The position numbers were made by a program, and so were the translations under genes. The notes beneath the pieces are model-generated. The model ran no database searches. It saw nothing but the letters and a program-made list of their open reading frames with translations, and was not told the origin of the DNA. 36,121 nucleotides of DNA from Candidatus Aerophobota bacterium (GTDB lineage Bacteria > Aerophobota > Aerophobia > Aerophobales > B3-G15), in contig JAUWZM010000021.1 in assembly GCA_030615365.1 (NCBI GenBank), positions 1 to 36,121 of the forward strand. Direction: 5' to 3'. Shown here in pieces: positions 22,634 to 30,750 of this stretch (position 1 is its first letter; every line of letters begins with the position of its first letter).

Positions 22634-22959
22634 TGAAAAGAGGAGAAATCTGGTGGGCTGATCTGCCTTCGCCTATTGGGAAAGGTCCCGTAGTACTTCT
22701 TTCTCGAGATGAGGCCTACCCAATAAGAAACGCAGCTTGTGTGGCAGAGATAACTACTACTATCAGAGATATACCTGTTGAGATACCCCTTGGTCTTGAG
22801 GATGGCCTTCCCAAAAGATGTGTCGCCAATTTAGATACCATAATCACTATCCGTAAGGAACTTCTAAGGGAAAGAGTTTCTCTTTTGAGTGCCGAAAAAA
22901 TAAGCAAAATTAATCAAGCTATAAAATTTGCTCTTGGTCTTCCTCTTGGAGATTGCTGA
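22633..22959 (+). CDS. MazF-like mRNA interferase toxin (3)
   Basis: 108 residues from the ATG at 22633, the one overlapping the antitoxin stop; an ATG at 22627 adds two residues. MKRGEIWWADLPSPIGKGPVVLLSRDEAYPIRNAACVAEITTTIRDIPVEIPLG is a PemK/MazF fold with the usual catalytic-loop R changed in context (GKGPVVLL, not RRPVVVL). This subgroup (often annotated MazF-like next to RHH antitoxins) has the D-x-I-x-T-I-x-K motif, here LDTIITIRKELL. It appears complete. Confidence 0.87.
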   Translation: MKRGEIWWADLPSPIGKGPVVLLSRDEAYPIRNAACVAEITTTIRDIPVEIPLGLEDGLPKRCVANLDTIITIRKELLRERVSLLSAEKISKINQAIKFALGLPLGDC

Positions 22960-23221
22960 AGGTAGTCCTGTAGTCTGATCGTCGGGTAGTCCATATTAGC
23001 TCATGGCTCTTAGCAAGTTCAAATTAAAATGCAAAGTCCAATATAGTCAAGATAGTCCATGTAGTCCTGTAGTCCATATAATCTTTATAAAAAGGAAATT
23101 TCTAACAAGTGTAACAACAATACTGCCTCCACAAGCGCAGTTACACATTTTTTACTCAAGGCCTTAAGGGGAATGTAAAAATTGTGAGAGGTTATACCAT
23201 TAGATGAGGGGCTATGGCCCA
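22960..23221. repeat. TAGTC-type simple repeats
   Basis: AGTCCTGTAGTCTGATCGTCGGGTAGTCC and AGCTCATGGCTCTTAGC echo the gap at 7502-7620. Related strings are at 13716, 20126, 22258 and 29620. A GAGGGG site near 23206 probably serves the next gene. Confidence 0.5.
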
Positions 23222-23554
23222 ATGAATACATCATTTTATCAAAACGTAAAAGAGAGTATTAAAAAAATCCCCGAAGGAAAAGTAGCAACCTATGGACAGA
23301 TTGCTGCCTTTGCTGGTAATCCCCGTGCTGCTCGTCAGGTAGCCTGGATATTACATTCATCTTCTCGAAAAGATAAACTGCCCTGGTATCGGGTCGTCAA
23401 CAGTAAGGGCAGGATTTCATTAAAACGAAATTATGGCTATGAAATGCAAAAAGAGTTACTGAAAAGGGAAGGTATAAGATTTAATCAAGATGATTGTATA
23501 GATTTTAAAAATTATCTTTGGAAGCCAATGGACAATAGAATAATGCTGATTTAG
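23222..23554 (+). CDS. Alkyltransferase-like protein (ATL; MGMT fold without the reactive cysteine)
   Basis: 110 residues from the second ATG (MNTSFYQNVKES); the first ATG (23204) overlaps the GAGGGG site. The fold is the O6-alkylguanine-DNA alkyltransferase DNA-binding domain: KIPEGKVATYGQIAAFAGNPRAARQVAWILHSS has the helix-turn-helix with the arginine finger. The active-site PCHR is replaced by PWYRVVNSKG, so the Cys is Trp as in ATL proteins. These bind alkylated DNA and hand it to nucleotide excision repair rather than repairing it directly. No partner gene lies beside it. Confidence 0.88.
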   Translation: MNTSFYQNVKESIKKIPEGKVATYGQIAAFAGNPRAARQVAWILHSSSRKDKLPWYRVVNSKGRISLKRNYGYEMQKELLKREGIRFNQDDCIDFKNYLWKPMDNRIMLI

Positions 23555-23600
23555 TAGTATAGATCAGGAAAAACTTACTGCTAGACTAAAGGAGCAATAA

Positions 23601-24860
23601 TTGAGAGAAACAAAGCATATTGGATTTATAGCTACTCGATTTGCCGGAACAGATGGGGTTTCTCTGGAGACAGCAAAGTGGGCTAAGGTTTTTGAGGAGG
23701 AAGGCCATCTTTGCTTTTATATGGCAGGTTACCTTGATAGACCTCCTCGGAGGTCGCTACTGGTTAAAGAGGCGCATTTTAAACATCCAATAATTCAGGA
23801 AATATCTCAAGAATGTTTCAATAATGTTCATATTCGAAAGCCATCTGTTACCAAAAAAATCTATCAGGTTAAAGATAAACTTAAGAGGGAGATTTACAAA
23901 TTCCTTAGAGACTTTCAAATCGATATTCTTATACCTGAAAATGCTCTTGCCATTCCACTGAATATTCCTTTCGGTCTTGCTATTACCGAAGTAATTGCTG
24001 AGACAGGAATTCCTACAATTGCCCATCATCACGATTTTTTCTGGGAGCGCAAACGATTTTTAGTGAATGCTATTTGGGACTACATAAATATGGCATTTCC
24101 ACCTCACCTGCCCTCTATCCAGCATGTGGTGATAAACTCATCAGCAGATAATCAGTTAAGCCTCAGAACAGGAATTTCGGCAACAATAATTCCAAATGTG
24201 ATGGATTTTGACCATCCACCACAGATTGATGTTTATTCATCTGATATACGGAAATCATTGGGTCTTGCATCTGATGAGCTTTTAATTCTTCAACCCACAA
24301 GAGTGGTAAAGCGCAAAGGAATTGAACATTCTATAGAGCTGGTAAAAAGATTAAATATGAAGGCAAAACTTGTTATCTCTCATGCCTCAGGAGATGAAGG
24401 ATATGAATACGAGCAACGAGTACGGGAATATTCCTCAATGATGGGAGTAAATACACTGTTTGTCTCTGATATTATCAAACCTTACCGGGGCAAGACAAAT
24501 GATGGAAAAAAAATATACACTCCTCAGGATATTTATGCTCGTGCGGATTTAGTGACTTACCCTTCCAACTTTGAGGGTTTTGGTAATGCGTTTTTAGAGG
24601 CTATTTATTTTCGAAAACCAATTGTAGTTAATAACTATTCTATATATGCTGTGGATATTAAACCCAAAGGCTTTAAGGTTATTGAATTGGACGATTATGT
24701 TAATTCCGAGGCAGTTAAGCTTACAAGGAAGGTTCTCACAGATTCTGAGCTGGCCCAAGAGATGGTTGAGTGTAACTATGAATTGGGGAGACAATACTAT
24801 TCTTGCTCAATCTTGCGGCAAAAGCTGAAAATATTATTATCAAATTGTTTCGGCATGTAA
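23601..24860 (+). CDS. Glycosyltransferase family 4
   Basis: 419 residues from a TTG start with AAAGGAG six bases upstream. The GT-B enzyme begins HIGFIATRFAGTDGVSLETAKWAKVFEEEGH. It has IAHHHDFFWERKRF in the acceptor domain and, in the donor domain, LILQPTRVVKRKGIEHSIELVKRL, the retaining GT4 signature E-x7-E in FEGFGNAFLEAI, and LVTYPS. These features resemble GT4 enzymes that act on small glycosides, including glycerate glycosides, but the substrate is not determined here. It ends five bases from the convergent phosphatase gene. Confidence 0.87.
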   Translation: MRETKHIGFIATRFAGTDGVSLETAKWAKVFEEEGHLCFYMAGYLDRPPRRSLLVKEAHFKHPIIQEISQECFNNVHIRKPSVTKKIYQVKDKLKREIYKFLRDFQIDILIPENALAIPLNIPFGLAITEVIAETGIPTIAHHHDFFWERKRFLVNAIWDYINMAFPPHLPSIQHVVINSSADNQLSLRTGISATIIPNVMDFDHPPQIDVYSSDIRKSLGLASDELLILQPTRVVKRKGIEHSIELVKRLNMKAKLVISHASGDEGYEYEQRVREYSSMMGVNTLFVSDIIKPYRGKTNDGKKIYTPQDIYARADLVTYPSNFEGFGNAFLEAIYFRKPIVVNNYSIYAVDIKPKGFKVIELDDYVNSEAVKLTRKVLTDSELAQEMVECNYELGRQYYSCSILRQKLKILLSNCFGM

Positions 24861-24865
24861 AAAAT

Positions 24866-25783
24866 TTAAAACAGGTATGCTTTTTTTGATAGCTCATAGG
24901 CATCTTCTGCTTCATCTTGAAGATCTATTTTTAAGTAGGCTGCTTTAGAGTTGTAATAGGGAGGACCTTTGCGGGAAAAAATGGTTAGCACTTTTCCTTT
25001 GTGATCCACAGAAACTCCCTCACAGGGCTCGTGGCTTCTAATGAGAGTTTTTACCTCTAAACTTTTTAATATCTCCCGCGTTATCCTCTCACCAAAGAGC
25101 TTACCTGCTCCCCTGGGTGAAGGGAGACTTTGTCTTCCCTTGCCAGGATCACTCCAGAGAATCTGTTCTAAGTGCTTTTGCTCAGGATGAGCTGTATGAG
25201 CACACGCTATGTCCGAAAAAGATGTAGTTTCCTCGGGAAGTCCTCCATGAAGCATCAGGTACTTTCCTTTGACCACTGCGCAGTGGGGTAAGCTCTCAAA
25301 GAGATCTTGTAGATAGCGATATACTTCTCTGCATTTTAGTCCATACTTTGCTTTTAAGAAATAGGGTAGATCATGGGGGCGAACTCCAAGATCAGATGGC
25401 CCCTCATGGTTTCCCCTTAACAGAATAACACTTTTCGGGAAGATGCTTTTAAGCTTTAAAACTGCATAGTAAACCTCAGGAGATTGCTCTCCTCTATCCC
25501 CGTAATCTCCTAAAAAAGTAAGGTATAGATTTTGTCCCCTTTTGATAAGAAAACTGCTATTTCTTAAAATGAAACCAAGACTTTTTAAGTCTCCGTGTAA
25601 ATCTCCCACCACTATAACTTCCCCTCTGTCGGGAAGCTCTACCAGACCACCTCTTATTATTTGTTTTCCCGCTTTTCCTTTTTCTCTTTCCTCTTTCAAA
25701 ATTTTGATAACTTCTTGAATTAGCTCTAATGAAGTATTTGCAGTTGAGATGCACGCCTCATCAATTAATGTATCTGTATTCAT
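24866..25783 (-). CDS. PPP-family metallophosphatase (calcineurin-like)
   Basis: 305 residues. After a helical N-terminus the PPP metal motifs are clear: GDLHG at 60-64, GDYGDRG at 92-98 and RGNHE at 123-127. LMLHGGLPEE (near 190) and a later R-S-H-E-P (histidine ligands) complete the set. These proteins hydrolyse phosphoserine/threonine or small phosphoesters with two metal ions, in the cytosol; this one has no signal peptide. Its ATG overlaps the nth stop by ATGA, so the two are translated together, which could suggest a DNA-damage-linked role, though the coupling may be accidental. Confidence 0.87.
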   Translation of the reverse strand: MNTDTLIDEACISTANTSLELIQEVIKILKEEREKGKAGKQIIRGGLVELPDRGEVIVVGDLHGDLKSLGFILRNSSFLIKRGQNLYLTFLGDYGDRGEQSPEVYYAVLKLKSIFPKSVILLRGNHEGPSDLGVRPHDLPYFLKAKYGLKCREVYRYLQDLFESLPHCAVVKGKYLMLHGGLPEETTSFSDIACAHTAHPEQKHLEQILWSDPGKGRQSLPSPRGAGKLFGERITREILKSLEVKTLIRSHEPCEGVSVDHKGKVLTIFSRKGPPYYNSKAAYLKIDLQDEAEDAYELSKKAYLF

Positions 25784-26436
25784 CTGCTTTTTTGCACTCC
25801 AATCCTATCACAGAATAGCCTCACGGGGCATTTGCTGCAAAAAGGCGATACAGGACGGCAAATATGTTTGCCAAAGTTTACCAATAGATTATTATACTCA
25901 ATCCAGTACTTTTTGGGAAGTTTTTCCCTTAGGGCAAACTCTGTTTCTTTTGGGACTCGGGTATGAATGTATCCCCAGCGGTTAGAGATGCGGTGCACAT
26001 GCGTATCAACACAGATACCTAACTTTCCATAGCCAAGGGTAACTGTTAAGTTGGCTGTCTTTCTTCCCACCCCTGGGAGCTTAAGCAGTTCATCAATTTT
26101 ATCGGGAACCTGAGAGCGATAGTTCTCTATCAACTGATAAGAGATCTCTTTAATATTCTTCGTCTTGTTTCGATAGAATCCTACAGGATAAATAGCTTTT
26201 TCTATTTGTTGCTGGGTAAGGTTGAGCATATCTCTGGGAGTATCTGCTAAGCTGAATAATCTATAGGTAGCCTGGGAGGTAATCTCATCTTTGGTACGCA
26301 AGCTCAATATGCAAGAAATCAAAACCCTGAAGGGATCAGGGGCATTTTTAGCTTTCTTGGTGGCAAGAGGAGTCTTCCACTTATCAACCAGCGTCCGGAG
26401 AATTGCTATAATTTTATCAATATTCTTATCTTTCAA
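25780..26436 (-). CDS. nth: Endonuclease III
   Basis: 218 residues. Nth removes oxidised pyrimidines and cuts the abasic site. The helix-hairpin-helix LPGVGRKTAN carries catalytic K126, and D144 sits in VDTHVHR. The [4Fe-4S] loop C193-x6-C200-x2-C203-x5-C209 is complete. Length and order match the E. coli enzyme (211 residues). It is coupled to the phosphatase gene. Its own promoter is not obvious. Confidence 0.96.
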   Translation of the reverse strand: MKDKNIDKIIAILRTLVDKWKTPLATKKAKNAPDPFRVLISCILSLRTKDEITSQATYRLFSLADTPRDMLNLTQQQIEKAIYPVGFYRNKTKNIKEISYQLIENYRSQVPDKIDELLKLPGVGRKTANLTVTLGYGKLGICVDTHVHRISNRWGYIHTRVPKETEFALREKLPKKYWIEYNNLLVNFGKHICRPVSPFCSKCPVRLFCDRIGVQKSR

Positions 26437-26827
26437 GGAGTCTTGCTTTGTGCTGTAGGCTCATTGTCTTCCATTTCCACTATAATTATTCTCAATTATA
26501 CTGCAATATTAAAAATTCTTTGTCAAGGAGAATTTTCTGTGACCTAATTTAGGGTATCTTGCTTATTTTTACTATTTTGTTAAAATACCTTATGCGAAGT
26601 TTTTCTAAAAAATGGAGAGGATTGCTCATTTGTCATCGTGAGGATTAAAGCAGGCTTTGCAATCTCATGTAGCTTGCCGATTTATCGGTGCATTAAACCC
26701 GCCCAATAAATTGGGCAACTACCAGTGCAGTCAAGCAAGCTTGACCACTACAGGTTATGGTGTTATTTGTAGTGGCAAAGAGACCAAAAATGAGAAAAAA
26801 CAAGTTAAATTATATAAGGAGGATTTA
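26437..26827. repeat. Gap with a REP element between nth and the aldolase gene
   Basis: At 26668-26722 lies TGTAGCTTGCCGATTTATCG joined to GCCCAATAAATTGGGC and ending AACTAC, a two-unit piece of the array at 2954-3150. CAGTCAAGCAAGCTTGACCACTAC follows. A further GTCATCGTGAGG...GCAATCTCA element is at 26634-26666. The TATAAGGAGGATTTA at the right edge is the binding site of the next gene. Confidence 0.65.
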
Positions 26828-27472
26828 ATGTTAGAAGACCTGAAGAAAAGGATTTGTGATTTAAATTTGGAACTTCCAAAGAATAAATTGGTTGTTGCTA
26901 CTAGTGGAAATGTAAGTGGAAGGGATAAGGAAAGTGGTTATGTGGTAATCAAGCCCAGTGGAATAAAATATGAGAACTTAACACCAGATGATATGGTAGT
27001 AGTTGATCTTGAGGGCAGGATAATTGAAGGAAAGCTAAAACCATCTGTAGATACTCAAACCCACCTTTATGTGTATCGACACCGCCAGGATGTAAATGGA
27101 ATGATTCACACTCATTCTAATTACGCCACCAGTTTTGCAGCTCTGGGTCAAACTATCCCTGTGTATCTTACTGCTATAGCCGATGAATTTGGAGGACCTA
27201 TTCCTGTAGGAGCCTACGCCAAAATTGGAAGCGAGGAAATTGGTAAGGAAATAGTGAAATCCATTGGAAGCTCTCCAGCTATTCTAATGAAAAATCACGG
27301 TGTATTCACCATTGGTCCATCTCCTGAGGCTGCCTTGAAAGCAGCCATTATGGTAGAGGATATTGCTAAAACTGTATACTTAGCACTGCTCAGGGGAGTT
27401 CCCGATGAGATTCCCGGGCAGGAAGTGGAAAGAGCTCACCGAGCTTATATGGAAAAATATGGGCAGATGTAA
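26828..27472 (+). CDS. Class II aldolase/adducin-family enzyme, L-ribulose-5-phosphate 4-epimerase-like
   Basis: 214 residues from the ATG at 26828, which has AAGGAGG five bases upstream; longer in-frame starts lie in repeat sequence. Zinc ligands H94 and H96 (HTHSNYAT) and H157 (NHGVFTIG) are present, as are SGNVSGRD (27-33), IKPSG (41-45) and VDTQTH (74-79). AraD-type epimerases and fuculose-1-phosphate aldolases share these; MLEDLKKRICDLNLELPKNKLV resembles AraD. It precedes leuC by nine bases, so a pathway link with the dehydratase is possible. Confidence 0.85.
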   Translation: MLEDLKKRICDLNLELPKNKLVVATSGNVSGRDKESGYVVIKPSGIKYENLTPDDMVVVDLEGRIIEGKLKPSVDTQTHLYVYRHRQDVNGMIHTHSNYATSFAALGQTIPVYLTAIADEFGGPIPVGAYAKIGSEEIGKEIVKSIGSSPAILMKNHGVFTIGPSPEAALKAAIMVEDIAKTVYLALLRGVPDEIPGQEVERAHRAYMEKYGQM

Positions 27473-27481
27473 GAAAAAACT

Positions 27482-28741
27482 ATGAGAAAGACAATTGCGG
27501 AAAAGATTATTTCTCGGCATTGTGGAAGAGAAGTTCAGACTGGTGATATTGTAATTGCTAAGGTAGATTTTGCTATCGCTCAGGATGGCACTGCCCCTCT
27601 TGCTATTGACGTTTTTAGAAAAATGGGCAGGGAAAAAGTATTTAATGGGAAAAGAATAGCTTTTTTCATTGATCACAGTGCTCCTTCTCCCAATCGAGAT
27701 GTTTCTTCTCTTCATAAGTTAATGAGAGATTTTTCCTGGAACCAGGGAATAAACTTTTATGATATTGGAAGTGGAGTGTGTCATGTGGTAGTGATGGAGA
27801 AAGGCTGGGTGAGTGCAGGAGATTTAGTAGTAGGAGCCGATTCCCATACCTGCACCTATGGTGCTGTAGGTGCCTTTGCGACTGGAGTTGGGTCTACTGA
27901 TTTAGCTTCGGTAATGGCCTCAGGAAAAATCTGGCTTAGAGTCCCGGAAAGCATGAAAATATCTTTTCGAGGAAAACTTCCCCTGGGAGTGTACAGTAAA
28001 GATATGGCTCTTTACCTGGCTAAAGAAATTAGTGCAGATGGGGCTGTCTATCAGTCTATAGAATTTGGAGGAGAAACTATCCAGGCTCTATCTATGGAAG
28101 CAAGGTTTACTCTTTCCAATATGGCTATGGAATTAGGAGCTAAAGCAGGGATAGTTCAAGGGGATGAGAAGACAAAAAGATGGCTAATTCAACATACTAA
28201 AAGGGAAATTGACCTTGTAAGTCCTGATCCCGATGCCTCCTATGTGAGGGTTCTTGAATACAATGTGTCTAAGTTATCTCCCTGCGTAGCTAAGCCCCAT
28301 GCAGTGGATAATATAGCTTTCATAGAAGAGGTTGAAGGGATTCCTGTTCAACAGGCTTTTTTAGGTACCTGCACCAATGGAAGATTAGAGGATTTGAGAA
28401 TAGCAGCAGGTATTATAGGAAATAAAAAAGTTCATTCCAGGGTCAGATTTATTGTAGCTCCTACCTCTCGAGAAATTTACCTAAAAGCATCGGAGGAAGG
28501 GACACTACGCACCTTTGTTGAAGCAGGAGCTGCTGTAGTAACCCCTGGTTGTGGGTGCTGCGTGGGGACCCATGATGGTGTCCCTGCCAATGGAGAAAAT
28601 GTTATCTCTACTGCCAATCGCAATTTCAAAGGGAGAATGGGGAATCCTGAGGCTTTTATTTATTTAGCTTCTCCAGCTACAGTAGCAGCCTCAGCTTTAG
28701 AGGGGAAAATAACTGATCCCCGCAGGTATGTAAAGGGCTAA
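27482..28741 (+). CDS. leuC: 3-isopropylmalate dehydratase, large subunit (or close homologue)
   Basis: 419 residues of the aconitase superfamily, short LeuC type of thermophiles and archaea. MRKTIAEKIISRHCGREVQTGDIV is the usual start; VGADSHTCTYGAVGAFATG is the substrate-pocket motif. The [4Fe-4S] ligands are C297 (GTCTNGRLEDL), C357 and C360 (GCGCC). Together with leuD it would isomerise 2- to 3-isopropylmalate in leucine synthesis; related pairs act on homoaconitate or dimethylmalate. leuA and leuB are not in the window. The sequence of the substrate-determining small-subunit loop is in leuD. Confidence 0.92.
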   Translation: MRKTIAEKIISRHCGREVQTGDIVIAKVDFAIAQDGTAPLAIDVFRKMGREKVFNGKRIAFFIDHSAPSPNRDVSSLHKLMRDFSWNQGINFYDIGSGVCHVVVMEKGWVSAGDLVVGADSHTCTYGAVGAFATGVGSTDLASVMASGKIWLRVPESMKISFRGKLPLGVYSKDMALYLAKEISADGAVYQSIEFGGETIQALSMEARFTLSNMAMELGAKAGIVQGDEKTKRWLIQHTKREIDLVSPDPDASYVRVLEYNVSKLSPCVAKPHAVDNIAFIEEVEGIPVQQAFLGTCTNGRLEDLRIAAGIIGNKKVHSRVRFIVAPTSREIYLKASEEGTLRTFVEAGAAVVTPGCGCCVGTHDGVPANGENVISTANRNFKGRMGNPEAFIYLASPATVAASALEGKITDPRRYVKG

Positions 28742-28902
28742 AGGCTAAAGGCAAAGGCTAAGGCAAAGGCTGAGGTTAAGGCTAAGGTTAAGGCTGAAGG
28801 TTAAGGCTGAAGGCTGAGGGCGAAAGATGTGAGAAGCGATGAGTAATGTGTAATGTGTAATATGTAATATGTGATATGTATAGCGCAGGTCTTTAGACCT
28901 GC
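28741..28902. repeat. Tandem GGCTAAGG repeats, TGTAATATG repeats and a stem-loop between leuC and leuD
   Basis: Between the two subunit genes are about eighty bases of AAGGCTAAGGCTGAGG-type hexamer repeats (28741-28821), then TGTAATGTGTAATATG repeats (28842-28880), then the stem-loop GCAGGTCT/AGACCTGC (28885-28902). The left edge begins inside the leuC stop. Confidence 0.7.
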
Positions 28903-28924
28903 TAAGTAAGATGAGGGAGTAAAG

Positions 28925-29443
28925 ATGACTAAAAAAGAGAAAATCCTTAAAGGGAAAGCTCATAAATTAGGGGATAATATAAATACTGATTACATTATCT
29001 CTGGTAGATATAAGTTTAAAACTCTAAATAATGAACTTTTAGCTGAGCATCTTTTAGAGGATATCGAACCTGAATTCTATCAAAAGATATCTCCAGGAGA
29101 TTTTCTTGTAGCCGGAGAAAACTTTGGATGCGGTTCATCACGTGAACAGGCTCCTCTGGCCATAAAGTATGCCAGGATTGGGGCTGTTCTGGCAAAATCT
29201 TTTGCTCGTATTTTTTACCGAAATGCTATCAATATAGGTCTTCCCATTATTATTACTGATACTGAAAAAATTCTGGATACACAAGAGTTATTAATTGATT
29301 TGGTTAAGGGGGAAATCCAGCTTCTAAAAACAGATGTAGTTCTTCCCATTAAACCTTTCCCTTCCCATATTTTAGAAATTATCGAGGCGGGCGGATTAGT
29401 GGAGTACTTTAAAAAATATGGGGGATGGAAACAGAAAAATTGA
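28925..29443 (+). CDS. leuD: 3-isopropylmalate dehydratase, small subunit
   Basis: 172 residues, a swivelling beta/alpha domain. [25 protein letters not shown] is the typical beginning; [43 protein letters not shown] is the core that closes over the LeuC active site. The loop YIISGRYKF in place of the bacterial DQIIP(A/G)R-like string is of the kind that sets substrate range in this superfamily, and here differs from leucine-specific YLRLR/VVRV types only in ways I cannot judge. It is separated from leuC by simple repeats. Confidence 0.9.
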   Translation: MTKKEKILKGKAHKLGDNINTDYIISGRYKFKTLNNELLAEHLLEDIEPEFYQKISPGDFLVAGENFGCGSSREQAPLAIKYARIGAVLAKSFARIFYRNAINIGLPIIITDTEKILDTQELLIDLVKGEIQLLKTDVVLPIKPFPSHILEIIEAGGLVEYFKKYGGWKQKN

Positions 29444-29663
29444 CAGAGCTATTCTTTTTGCTATTATCAAAGGAAAAGAATTTAAAAAAAGAACAGCATC
29501 TATCTACTCTGGGTAGGGGAGGTTTCAGCCTTCCATATTGCTTTTAACTCTTGGGCTGTAAAAGCGCGACCAAAGTCACCTTACCAGACCACTTGGCTAC
29601 AAGACTTTGAATTTAAGGTTTTGACTATTGGACTACCGGACTATTAGACTACATTTCAGGTGT

Positions 29664-30749
29664 ATGAAAATGTATATTGCTTTAATTATGGCGGGGGGAT
29701 TTGGTAAAAGACTATGGCCAGAAAGTACACTGAATCATCCCAAACAGTTTTTATTTTTTCAAAATAAAGAAAGTTTTCTTCAGGCGACTTACAGGAGAGC
29801 TTCCAGTATTTTTGGTTCAGAGAATACCTATTTAGTTACCAGGAAGGAACTGAAAGAAGGTATTATTTCCCAATTGCCCGATTTTTATCCTCATCATATT
29901 ATTGCTGAACCCGAGGGGAAAGATACTGCTCCCTGTATTGGTTTTGCTGTTACCTGGATAAAGAAAAAAAGGGGAGATCTCCCCATACTTGTTTTACCTT
30001 CTGATCACTTAATCAACGATGAGAAAAGATTTAAGGGGGTAGTAGAGGCAGCTGCCAAACAGGCAGAAAAAAACTTTCTTGTTACTATCGGAATTAAACC
30101 AACCAGGCCTGAAACTGGGTATGGGTACTTAGAAATGGGAGAGAAAATAGAAGAGATAAATGGGATTCCTCTCCTTAAATTAGAAAGATTCACCGAAAAA
30201 CCTTCCCAGAAAAAGGCCAAAGAGTTTTTTGAGGGAGGGAAATTTCTCTGGAACGCGGGAATATTTGCCTGGAAACCCAGTGTTATTTTAAAGGAGATAG
30301 AGAAGTATCTTCCTGATTTATCTCAGGGACTAAAGAAAATTGAAGCTGCCCTGGAAACTAATAAAGAACAAAGGGTAATAGAAGAGGTTTATCAGCTTTT
30401 ACCTAAAATATCCATTGATTATAGCGTAATGGAGAAAACCGACAAAGCTGTAGTTATCCCGGGAGATTTTCCCTGGGATGACGTAGGTGATTGGAAAGCT
30501 CTGGAAAGAGTTTTTCCAAAAAATGAGATGGGGAATATTATTAAAGGACTGGTGAAAGAAAGAGAAACCAGTAACTGCATTTTGATAAACAGGGAAGATA
30601 AAATGCTGGAGGTGATTGGGATTTCTAATTTGATTGTGATAAACTCAAAAGGTGGGACCTTAGTACTCAATAAGGAATCAGCTGGAAGGGTAAAGGATCT
30701 GGTGGATGAACTCCTGGAAAATCCAGAATTAAGGAGATACGTAGAGTAA
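29664..30749 (+). CDS. manC: Mannose-1-phosphate guanylyltransferase
   Basis: 361 residues from the ATG at 29664 (an ATG at 29670 is equally possible; AGGTG precedes). MYIALIMAGGFGKRLWPEST carries the nucleotidyltransferase signature. VLPSDHLI, PTRPETGYGYLE, ERFTEKPSQKKAKEF and FLWNAGIFAWKP follow in order, then FPWDDVGDWKAL. It lacks the C-terminal phosphomannose isomerase domain and is thus a single-function enzyme, making GDP-mannose for glycan synthesis. A gap of about 200 bases with a GTCTCAGCC-like repeat precedes it. Confidence 0.93.
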   Translation: MKMYIALIMAGGFGKRLWPESTLNHPKQFLFFQNKESFLQATYRRASSIFGSENTYLVTRKELKEGIISQLPDFYPHHIIAEPEGKDTAPCIGFAVTWIKKKRGDLPILVLPSDHLINDEKRFKGVVEAAAKQAEKNFLVTIGIKPTRPETGYGYLEMGEKIEEINGIPLLKLERFTEKPSQKKAKEFFEGGKFLWNAGIFAWKPSVILKEIEKYLPDLSQGLKKIEAALETNKEQRVIEEVYQLLPKISIDYSVMEKTDKAVVIPGDFPWDDVGDWKALERVFPKNEMGNIIKGLVKERETSNCILINREDKMLEVIGISNLIVINSKGGTLVLNKESAGRVKDLVDELLENPELRRYVE

Positions 30750-30750
30750 A

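Noticed and set aside
28745..28963. A 72-codon minus-strand frame between leuC and leuD
   Set aside because: It is a translation of the simple repeats (LSLNLSLNLSLCLSLC pattern).
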